Origin: a virus
Virus record (IMG/VR): IMGVR_UViG_3300020021_000016
Location: 1 to 55,005 of that record
Direction: 5' to 3' (one strand)
Length of the DNA stretch: 55,005 nt
Shown: one piece after another, positions 48,861-55,005 of the stretch
Numbering within the stretch: position 1 is the first letter of the stretch
Layout: every line of letters starts with the position of its first letter
Notes under the pieces: generated by a model
The model's input: only the letters and a program-made list of their open reading frames with translations
Databases searched by the model: none
Told to the model about the DNA's origin: nothing
Position numbers and translations under genes: made by a program

Positions 48861-50125
48861 CACAGCGCGCCTCCGCTCGCCGGCGTGAGCTTGAACACGT
48901 CCGGGATGTCGACGGGCTCGTCCTTCGACGGCGTCAGGTCGAGCTTCGACTTGTTCGCGCGATCGGCGACCTGCACCGACGACTTCTGCGTCTGTCGCTT
49001 CCGTTGGTGTGCAGCCGCAGCGCGAGCCGGCTCCCAGTACCACGTCGAGTCGTCGATATCGACGAAGCCTGGCACGCCGCCCCACTGCGCGATGTGCCGC
49101 TGCAGGGCGATCTCAGCGAATTCATCCGGCACGAAGTGCGCGCCGGCTTCGGCCGCGATCTTCTCACCGGGTAGGCCGGCCTTCGTCTCGCCGGCACCCC
49201 CGAATTGCTTTGGATCGGGGTCGCCGATGTCGCGCGAGTCGGCGTGCTGGTAGACGAGCCGAGCCGGGTAGCCCGACGCGAACCGGGCATATGCGACGCG
49301 GGTGTCGACCGACGCGTAGGGGTCGGCCTCCTCCTTGGAGCTGACCGTCTTCTTCGACGTGTCCGCTTGTCGACCGATACTGGTCACGCCGCTCGCGAGG
49401 TACCGATCGATCTTCCGGTTGATCGCGTCCTGGTAGGCGTCTTGCGGGTGGTACTTGATGTCGAACGCCTCGTGCAGTGCGAGGAGCTCGACGTCGGTCG
49501 CGGTCGCTGGCACGCTCTCGCGCAGGGCCTGGAATCCGATCGCCGCGCCGTTCTTCAGCGCGCTGATGAACGACTGCGCCAATGCTGGGTTGCTCGACCC
49601 GGCGGCCTGCACGGCGATCGTCTTGACCTTCGCCACCGCCGTCGAGAGCTTCGCGTTGATGGTCGCGGCTTCCAGCTTCATGATGCCGGACAGCTCGACC
49701 TCCATCGCGGTCGCGGTCTGCACCGCAGCTGCGCGGACCGCTGCGAAGTGCTCGACAATCCCGCCGGTCCATCGGCCAAGCGCGATGTCGAAGAGAAGCC
49801 CGATGACGAAATTGGGCTGGGTCGCGGGCGTCATCAGGCGCTCGAGTCGGACGACGTCACAGGCGCGTTGGTAGACCTGGTCGACGGCGAAGATGCGCAG
49901 GGTGACCTGGTCGCTGTAGGGCTTCCGAACCTCCGCCGGCATGAAGCAGCCATCGGCGCCCGGTTGCTTCGCGCAGACCGCGCCGTGGTCGGCGTACGCG
50001 CTGCCGGTGTAGTTCGGTCCCTGCGTCGCGGTTCGCTTGCCCGGATCCGGACCAGCGGACGACGGGCCGCTCTGCACGATGCCGCCTGGTTCCGCCGCGA
50101 ACTTCTTATCCGCGCCCCACGTCAC
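48860..50125 (-). CDS. Large protein of unknown function
   Basis: 421 residues from GTG 50125. The N-terminus (to about 75) is Gly/Ser/Pro-rich with two Cys (CAKQPGADGCF). A helical block AAVQTATAMEVELSGIMKLEAATINAKLSTAVAKVKTI lies in the middle. The C-terminal half contains ADPYASVDTRVAYARFASGYPARLVYQHADSRDIGDPDPKQFGGAGETKAGLPGEKIAAE, no known family. It is flanked by a secreted protein and a membrane protein, both translationally coupled, so it may act at the envelope. Not assigned. Confidence 0.5.
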   Translation of the reverse strand: MTWGADKKFAAEPGGIVQSGPSSAGPDPGKRTATQGPNYTGSAYADHGAVCAKQPGADGCFMPAEVRKPYSDQVTLRIFAVDQVYQRACDVVRLERLMTPATQPNFVIGLLFDIALGRWTGGIVEHFAAVRAAAVQTATAMEVELSGIMKLEAATINAKLSTAVAKVKTIAVQAAGSSNPALAQSFISALKNGAAIGFQALRESVPATATDVELLALHEAFDIKYHPQDAYQDAINRKIDRYLASGVTSIGRQADTSKKTVSSKEEADPYASVDTRVAYARFASGYPARLVYQHADSRDIGDPDPKQFGGAGETKAGLPGEKIAAEAGAHFVPDEFAEIALQRHIAQWGGVPGFVDIDDSTWYWEPARAAAAHQRKRQTQKSSVQVADRANKSKLDLTPSKDEPVDIPDVFKLTPASGGAL

Positions 50126-50523
50126 GGTTGTGGCCTCTGCCAGCCCCAGCCGATCCACTTCTCGAAGCACGTCGAGTCGCCAATCTGCTCGATCACCGCA
50201 ATCTGGACCTCGACCTCGGCATGCGCTCCCTTCGGGCGAACGCAGATCGACATCCGGTGTTCCGGGTCGAGCTCCCACCAGCCGTAGTCGCCGTCGATGT
50301 GATCCGCCGGCACCGTCGTCTTGCCGATCGTGATCGACATGCGGTCGATCCCGACCGTGATCGTCGCGTCCCGGTCCGTGACCTTCTGGATCGCGTGGAG
50401 TGCTCGCAGCTCCGAGCAACGTGCTGCGTGGATCTGGATCTTGCCGTCCGGCCTCAGGCCGTACGCGGTATCGGCGGCGGCGGTGCCGCCCAGCGCTACG
50501 AGGAGCGCTATCGATTTCCACAT
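50122..50523 (-). CDS. Putative secreted protein
   Basis: 133 residues. MWKSIALLVALGGTAAADTAYGLRPD is a classical signal peptide with AAA|D cleavage. The mature part is beta-rich with DYGWWELDPEHRMSICVRPKG and two Cys late. The next gene's GTG overlaps its stop. Probably periplasmic. Confidence 0.6.
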   Translation of the reverse strand: MWKSIALLVALGGTAAADTAYGLRPDGKIQIHAARCSELRALHAIQKVTDRDATITVGIDRMSITIGKTTVPADHIDGDYGWWELDPEHRMSICVRPKGAHAEVEVQIAVIEQIGDSTCFEKWIGWGWQRPQP

Positions 50524-50555
50524 CGGATCCTCCGTGCCGCGCGAACGCGGCGTTG

Positions 50556-50780
50556 TTAGTTGGCCCGCTCAATGAACTCGCGCCGGCGAGTCGCCTCGCG
50601 GATGTTGAGGAAGTCGAGCGCGTCGAAGATGGCGCGCCGGTGCTGCTCGCTGCCGGGCATCGTGCGGAGCAGGAGCCAGATCTCGTCACGCACGCGCTTG
50701 GGCAAAGCGAACCAGTGCGAGCGACAGAATGCCTGGTCGTCGTTGTGCGCGCGGATGCAGTTGTCGACGCGGCACTTCAT
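50556..50780 (-). CDS. Small Cys/His phage protein
   Basis: 74 residues. MKCRVDNCIRAHNDDQAFCRSHWFALPKRVRDEIWLLLR, the CxxxxC...C..HW pattern that often occurs in short phage proteins; zinc binding likely. C-terminal helix REATRRREFIERAN. Role unknown. Confidence 0.6.
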   Translation of the reverse strand: MKCRVDNCIRAHNDDQAFCRSHWFALPKRVRDEIWLLLRTMPGSEQHRRAIFDALDFLNIREATRRREFIERAN

Positions 50781-50962
50781 TGCGGCCGCTCGCGTAGCTG
50801 CTTGACGCAGTGGTCAATCGTCTTGTCACGCGACTCGTCTCCGGCAGTCAGGATCGCGTCGATGACCCATTCGTGCGGCGTGAACGGCTCGGCGTAGTAG
50901 CTCGGTCGAGCCTTCCGAGCCGCCTCGATCGCGATCTCGACAGCGCGGCGTCGAGTGATCAC
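50777..50962 (-). CDS. Hypothetical small protein
   Basis: 61 residues. TRRRAVEIAIEAARKARPSYYAEPFTPHEWVIDAILTAG: helical, acidic C-terminus. ATG overlaps the parB-like stop. Possibly a small partner of it; not recognised. Confidence 0.45.
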   Translation of the reverse strand: MITRRRAVEIAIEAARKARPSYYAEPFTPHEWVIDAILTAGDESRDKTIDHCVKQLRERPQ

Positions 50963-52635
50963 TTCGCGCCCGCCTTCTTCGGCGTGGTCTTCTTCGCCGC
51001 GTCCGACTTCTTCTCGGCGTCAGCGGCCGCCTTTGCGAGCGCCTGCGCCTTGTCCCAGTCCGCGCCGAAGAGCTTGCAGCCGTCGACGAACAGGTCTTTC
51101 TTCCCGCTGCTGTGGACGAAGGGGTCCGCGTGTTCGGAGACCAACATCTCGGCGAGTAGCGAGAGCGAGAAGGCCAAGGTCGGCGCCTTGTCGATCAGCT
51201 TGGGGAGGTTCTCGTCGCGGCGTTCCTCGACGGCGTCACACGCGTCGACGCTGATGAGCGGCTGGACGGCGCGGAGCAGCCACCGCACGAACGCGAGCTG
51301 CTGCTTCGGCGTGTCGAGCACGTCGACCGCGCCATCGGCCACCATCGCGAGCACGCGGGATAGCGCCGACTCCTTGAGCTCGAGCTTCGCCTTTTCCTTC
51401 GCGCGCACCTCGGGGCTGGGCTTGGCCGACGTCGAGCTCGGTGCTGCGCCCGGCTTTGCCGCCTTCGTCGGCTTCTCGATCTTGCCGGCCTCGGTGAGGG
51501 CGAGGATCGCTGCGGCGCGGTCGAGGTACTCGCGCGGGGCCCCCGTGGGGTCCTGCACCAGGACCGTGGCGACCTCGTGCTTCTTGCCGAGCAGCTTGCC
51601 CCACGTCGGTACCTTAGACGTCACCGGCATTCCGATGCGCAGGTCGTAGGGCAGCTCGGCCGACGGGTCGACCCACGGCGCCGTCGAGACGAGTGTGTTG
51701 CCGTGGCCGAAGTAGACCGCGGACTCCATGCTCGTGACGACGCGGTGGCCGAAATCGAAGGCGCGATCCTCCGCGCGCTTCCACACCGCGGCGGTCTTCT
51801 CGGCGTGACACGTCGGCTTCGTGCAGACGTCGGCCGGGCGCGAGAGGTCGGGAAACAGCTCGGGCTGATTGCCGCTGCGGTGCGGACACACCGTGCACGC
51901 GCCGGCGGACGCAAGGAGGTCGGCATCCCCGAGCTCGAAGCTCGCCAGCTCGAGGCGGAGCGAATATTTTCGGTGCACCAGCGCCTGGACGGCGCGGTGA
52001 CTCAGCGGCGCGCGCTCGCGGTCGAGCCCGGGCGTGATCGTCTCGCGCTGGATATTCGCGTCGTAGTCGCCGTCGGTCGTGCCGAAGATGTCGGCGAGCA
52101 ACGCCTCCTGCAGCGAGTCGGTCGGCTGACGCGCGACCATCTCTGCGATCGAGCTCGAGATGCGGCCATCGAGCAACGCCTGGCGCGGCCCGGCGGCGAG
52201 CGACGTCAGCTTCCGTCGGCCGTAGATGTGCGATTTCGATCGCCCGATGCGCGAGCACAGGTCGTCGATGGAGATGCCGTGCTCGTCGAGCAGTCGCTGG
52301 TAGGTGGCGCCCTCTTCGAGCGCGTTGAGGTCCTCACGTGCGGCGTTCTCGACGAGCTGGCGCTCTTCGACCTGCCGATCGGAAAGCTCCTCGACGATCG
52401 CCGGGATGTCGACAACGCCGGCGAGGTAGCTTGCGCGGAGTCGACGCTCGCCGATGACCAGCTGCCACGCGTGACCGTTCTGCGCGGGATGCGGACGCAC
52501 GGTGACGGGCGTGATGACGCCGTGGATCGCGATCGTCGCCGCGAGCTCGCGAAGCTTGGCCTCGTCGAAGTGCTTGCGCGGGTTCGTGGTGGACGGCTCG
52601 ATCAGATCGAGCGATGGGCGGATGAATTCGGTCAT
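50959..52635 (-). CDS. ParB/Spo0J-family partition-like protein
   Basis: 558 residues from ATG 52635 (gaggaaaaac ahead). The N-terminal ParB box is NPRKHFDEAKLRELAATIAIHGVITPVTVRP, with GERRLRASYLAGV and VENAAREDLNALEEGATYQRLL next, then an HTH (ISIDDLCSRIGRSKSHIYGRRKL). The long middle has a Cys cluster (CTVCPHRS, CTKPTCHAEK) and the C-terminus is Lys/Ala-rich. ParB proteins bind centromere sites; phages may use them for partition of plasmid prophage or as nuclease/regulators. No ParA is visible in this window. Confidence 0.82.
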   Translation of the reverse strand: MTEFIRPSLDLIEPSTTNPRKHFDEAKLRELAATIAIHGVITPVTVRPHPAQNGHAWQLVIGERRLRASYLAGVVDIPAIVEELSDRQVEERQLVENAAREDLNALEEGATYQRLLDEHGISIDDLCSRIGRSKSHIYGRRKLTSLAAGPRQALLDGRISSSIAEMVARQPTDSLQEALLADIFGTTDGDYDANIQRETITPGLDRERAPLSHRAVQALVHRKYSLRLELASFELGDADLLASAGACTVCPHRSGNQPELFPDLSRPADVCTKPTCHAEKTAAVWKRAEDRAFDFGHRVVTSMESAVYFGHGNTLVSTAPWVDPSAELPYDLRIGMPVTSKVPTWGKLLGKKHEVATVLVQDPTGAPREYLDRAAAILALTEAGKIEKPTKAAKPGAAPSSTSAKPSPEVRAKEKAKLELKESALSRVLAMVADGAVDVLDTPKQQLAFVRWLLRAVQPLISVDACDAVEERRDENLPKLIDKAPTLAFSLSLLAEMLVSEHADPFVHSSGKKDLFVDGCKLFGADWDKAQALAKAAADAEKKSDAAKKTTPKKAGAK

Positions 52636-52846
52636 GTTTTTCCTCGGTCCCGCCGCCTGGATTCGAACCAGGTCCGTCATCGCGAGTGGTGCGGGCGTTC
52701 CCACGCTTCGCTCGCCCTGTGTGGCGATGGCGTCCATCCTGTTTGGTCGACGAGAGACCGCTACCCACCCGGGCAACGGTTGTTCACGTGGTGCCGGCAT
52801 TGCCGGTGCGCCGGGTGGGCGCGGGTCGCTAGTGCATCAGTTCCTC
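52636..52846 (-). other. Leader of parB with tRNA-3'-end-like element
   Basis: A 211-bp gap upstream of parB. On the - strand it contains cctgg-ttcgaat-ccagg followed by cggcggg and ACC (T arm 52656-52672, acceptor-like 52649-52655), i.e. a tRNA 3' end, within 25 bp of the parB start. A 5-bp hairpin gggcg/cgccc lies upstream. I find no credible D arm, anticodon arm or matching 5' acceptor, so it is not called as tRNA. The frame is also open through it. Confidence 0.5.
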
Positions 52847-53347
52847 CTAGATCGTCGCCGGTGCGAACGTGCCGTCGGATAACCGAGGTCGCTCGCGTCG
52901 ATTGCGGGCCTGTGTGCTGCCGGTGGCCCAGATGCAGTTCGCCGGGCTGTAGCCCCGAGCGTTGTCGACGCGCTCGATCGTCATTCCATGCGGTCGACGT
53001 CCCATGTCTGCGAGAAAGTGTTCGAACAGCGACCAGCGATCACAGACGAAGATCCCGCGACCGCCGTAGTCGGGATAAGACTTGTGGTTCGGGTCTTCAC
53101 AGCGCTGGTGCATCGATCGCCACGTGCGCCACTCGGGCGATGGCTTGTGCCCGACGGTCTCGCCGTGCCTGTAGTTCCGTGTCGTCATCCGCTCGGAAGC
53201 CCAGCACCCACACGACTTTGTAGTTCCGTTGCGGACATCGCCAGCGCGAAGAACCTTCGTCACGCCGCAGTCGCAAAGGCAGAGCACGCGACCGCGACCC
53301 GGAACGCGCGCAAGCACGACGAGTCTATGGAACCGCTGGCCGATCAC
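52847..53347 (-). CDS. HNH homing-type endonuclease
   Basis: 166 residues. N-terminal zinc part CLCDCGVTKVL ... KSCGCW, then EWRTWRSMHQRCEDPNHKSYPDYGGRGIFVCDRW and MTIERVDNARGYSPANCIWAT, matching the free-standing phage HNH family with the ERxDN.GY.P.NC signature. Probably cuts related phage DNA and moves itself. Its ATG overlaps the SbcC-like stop (ATGA), in a position where such genes often insert. Confidence 0.88.
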   Translation of the reverse strand: MIGQRFHRLVVLARVPGRGRVLCLCDCGVTKVLRAGDVRNGTTKSCGCWASERMTTRNYRHGETVGHKPSPEWRTWRSMHQRCEDPNHKSYPDYGGRGIFVCDRWSLFEHFLADMGRRPHGMTIERVDNARGYSPANCIWATGSTQARNRRERPRLSDGTFAPATI

Positions 53348-54660
53348 GCCGACTTCGCCAACTTCTTCTCACGAATCCGACCGTCCTCGATGATGATCGC
53401 GCCGGGATCGCGGTCACCGACGCGCTCGATCCAGAGCTTCACACCGGCCGCCTCGGCTTCGGCGGCGAGCGTGGCGAGCGACTCCTCGTCGAGGAGCGAC
53501 CCATCACGCACCCACACGTCGCGGAGATTCGGCGACGCCGCGATCGCGAGAGCGAGAGCCACGCGAAGCTGCTCGGCGCCGCTCGCCTGCGAGAACGGGA
53601 CGCCGTTGAATTTCACGCCGCTGACGTCGACGTCGAGCCCTTTGACGGGTAGCGCTGTGGACGTGAGGAACGCGACCTTCTCGGTGTCGATCTTCTCGAT
53701 CTCGGCGGTCAGGGTGGCAACACTGCCGGCGAGACGCTCCGCATCCGCCGCGACGTTAGCGCGGTGCTTTGCGCGTTCGCGATCGGCCGCGACCTGGGCG
53801 TTGTGGTTGGCCGCCCTGTCGAGCTCGGCGCGGAGCTTGGACCGACGCTCGTCGGCATCGTCTCCGGTTGCCGCGACCCCGGCCCACGTGGCGCGCGCTT
53901 CCTCGGCGCGGCCGCGCTGGGCGTTGCGATGACTCTCGGCCTGGTCGAGCTGCTCGGCGATGTCGGCCAGCTGGAGTTCTAGTCGCTGGACGGAGCGCTC
54001 CGCCAGCTCGAGCTCGCGGTCGGCGGCAACGCTCTCGTGCTTGGCGGTCTGAACCTCGGCGCGCTGGGCGTCGATGGCCTTCTCCAGCCCGCGCAGCTCT
54101 GCGATGTCGATCGTCTCTGCCACGGTGACCTCGGGCAGTCGCTCGAGCTCGACAGCCGCCTTCTTCGCGTCGCGGCCGATCTCGGTGCGCCGGTCGAACA
54201 CGCGGACCCGGCGGACGTCGAGTGCTGCGATCTTCCCGTCGCGATCGATCACGGACAGCAGCGTCTTGCGCTGGTCCGCGGCCGACATCGACAGGAACTC
54301 GAGCGGGTCGAGGAACCGCGCGGCGACGATCTTGTCGAGCATCGCCTGGGGCGAGCGGACCTTGCCCTCGCCGTCGCGGACCTCGAGCACGCTCTCGCCG
54401 TTGCTCTGGATGGTGCGGCGCACGACGAAGGCGCCACCATCGAGCTCGACGCGGATCTCCGCGGCCTCGGCGCCGTGCCTGACGGCATCGGTGGGGAGCG
54501 CGTTCTTGCCGCCGAACGCAGCAGTGAGCGCGTCGAGGAGCGAACTCTTTCCGGCGGCGTTCTTACCGCCGATCAAGATGAGAACACGGTCCGCATCCGG
54601 CGCGATCTCGACGTGCGAGATGCGCTTGAAGTTGTCGACGACTACCGCTGAAATTTTCAC
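53344..54660 (-). CDS. SbcC/RecF-like AAA ATPase
   Basis: 438 residues from GTG 54660. The N-terminal head has Walker A GKNAAGKSSLLDAL (about 32-45). A long coiled coil spans about 185-330 (LEKAIDAQRAEVQTAKHESVAADRELELAERSVQRLELQ). The C-terminal head has SGAEQLRVALALAIA (signature-like) and DVWVRDGSLLDEESL, where Walker B reads as charged rather than hydrophobic, and then DRDPGAIIIEDGRI. It is shorter than SbcC/Rad50 and resembles phage RecF/SbcC-like proteins. Probably acts in DNA repair or recombination; no SbcD-type nuclease is in the window. Confidence 0.8.
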   Translation of the reverse strand: MKISAVVVDNFKRISHVEIAPDADRVLILIGGKNAAGKSSLLDALTAAFGGKNALPTDAVRHGAEAAEIRVELDGGAFVVRRTIQSNGESVLEVRDGEGKVRSPQAMLDKIVAARFLDPLEFLSMSAADQRKTLLSVIDRDGKIAALDVRRVRVFDRRTEIGRDAKKAAVELERLPEVTVAETIDIAELRGLEKAIDAQRAEVQTAKHESVAADRELELAERSVQRLELQLADIAEQLDQAESHRNAQRGRAEEARATWAGVAATGDDADERRSKLRAELDRAANHNAQVAADRERAKHRANVAADAERLAGSVATLTAEIEKIDTEKVAFLTSTALPVKGLDVDVSGVKFNGVPFSQASGAEQLRVALALAIAASPNLRDVWVRDGSLLDEESLATLAAEAEAAGVKLWIERVGDRDPGAIIIEDGRIREKKLAKSA

Positions 54661-54851
54661 GAGGCACGCTCGAGTAACTGACCGCCGAAGGCGACCGGAA
54701 CGAGGTGGGGAGCGCACAGCAAACACGGAAGCGACCGATCGCGAGCTACGCGGCCATGACAGCGCGGGCATCTCCTCCCGGTCGCCGGCACCGCCACGCG
54801 CGAAAGCGGATCGGGTCCCTTCGCGAGCGCATCAAGATCGCGCGTCTTCAT
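54657..54851 (-). CDS. Small zinc-ribbon protein
   Basis: 64 residues. GRRCPRCHGRVARDRSLPCLLCAPH has CPRC and CLLC pairs, a zinc ribbon. Its end overlaps the SbcC-like GTG start, and its ATG overlaps the upstream gene's stop. Possibly a DNA-binding partner of the ATPase. Confidence 0.55.
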   Translation of the reverse strand: MKTRDLDALAKGPDPLSRVAVPATGRRCPRCHGRVARDRSLPCLLCAPHLVPVAFGGQLLERAS

Positions 54852-55005
54852 CGGCCTTGCTCCTTGGCCTCGCGCTCTTTGATCTCGCGCTTCTCTTCCT
54901 CGGTGGGTTCACCAGAGGCCGCCGGCGAGGTTGCGGCTGCCGTGCCCGTCGCCGGCGTCTTGCCAGCCTTGGCCGCCGCCTTCGCGCGCGCGTCGTCGAT
55001 CCGAT
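54848..55005 (-). CDS. C-terminal end of a gene that starts beyond the window
   Basis: An open frame runs in from the right edge and stops at 54848. The visible 51 residues are Ala/Lys/Thr-rich, then EEEKREIKEREAKEQ. Low complexity with a charged helical tail; function cannot be read. It overlaps the ATG of the next gene, so it belongs to the same operon. Confidence 0.6.
   Translation of the reverse strand, partial: RIDDARAKAAAKAGKTPATGTAAATSPAASGEPTEEEKREIKEREAKEQGR

Noticed and set aside
50959-52635. Full ParABS partition system
   Set aside because: No ParA-type ATPase and no obvious parS repeats are visible in the window; only the ParB-like protein is supported.
52640-52800. Complete tRNA on the - strand
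   Set aside because: The T arm and 3' acceptor-like part are clear, but no 5' strand with a D arm and anticodon arm in the right spacing fits; ctcgtcg could pair with cggcggg only with two G-U pairs and an insert too long for a tRNA.

Overview
The window looks like a temperate phage with a contractile tail (myovirus), in its unintegrated or circular form. It is very GC-rich (roughly two thirds by eye). Genes are packed with 1-4 bp ATGA/GTGA stop-start overlaps, and GTG starts are common. No host housekeeping genes are present. The integrase lies beside a 43-nt copy of the 3' half of a tRNA-Phe, with phage genes on both sides, which fits attP rather than attL or attR. The host is not proven. 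The base composition and the lipoprotein-like leaders (one followed by a DGG tract) would suit a Myxococcota/deltaproteobacterial host, but that is inference.

Layout. (1) 1-6545, + strand: a pentapeptide-repeat protein whose start lies outside the window, a GIY-YIG nuclease, a phage Dam-type methylase, a RuvC-like resolvase plus a second degenerate RuvC-like protein, a membrane-anchored PadR-like regulator, a sigma/HTH-like protein and small unknowns. (2) 6575-16406, + strand: packaging and head genes: DUF5681 putative small terminase, TerL, portal, MuF fused to an inorganic-pyrophosphatase-like (InPase) domain, GroES-like cochaperonin, DUF2213 protease/scaffold, cement protein, DUF2184 capsid, a tRNA with CAU anticodon, and head completion proteins. 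(3) 16406-30943, + strand: neck, sheath, tube, tail assembly chaperone pair with a -1 frameshift, a short tape measure, Dit-like protein, plug, hub, spike, wedge, baseplate J, glycine-rich fibre and tail-tip proteins. The gene order resembles Pam3-like simple contractile tails. (4) 30940-36986: an opposite-strand lipoprotein (moron candidate), membrane and lipoproteins, an HExxxE protein, two paralogous Cys/His proteins, an amidase endolysin and a holin-like protein. (5) 36973-38358: a small leftward operon with a ribbon-helix-helix protein, its promoter/operator and the attP region. (6) 38359-55005, - strand: integrase, excisionase-like HTH, MT-A70 and C5 methyltransferases, ASCH-like protein, many small Cys-pair proteins, DUF3310, a HerA-like ATPase with three tandem winged-helix repeats, a membrane/secreted trio, ParB-like protein, HNH endonuclease and an SbcC/RecF-like ATPase.

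How it fits together: the rightward arm encodes virion assembly and lysis, while the leftward arm encodes integration, DNA modification, replication/recombination and segregation functions. The most unusual points are these: a homologous beta-module inserted in three consecutive neck/sheath genes; a GroES in the head operon; the MuF-InPase fusion; a T7 slippery run in the chaperone gene; paired CBM-like modules in baseplate J; a tail fibre with a lipoprotein-like leader; a tyrosine integrase lacking the first catalytic Arg; the HerA protein with triplicated HTH repeats; and a tRNA 3'-end-like leader just ahead of parB.
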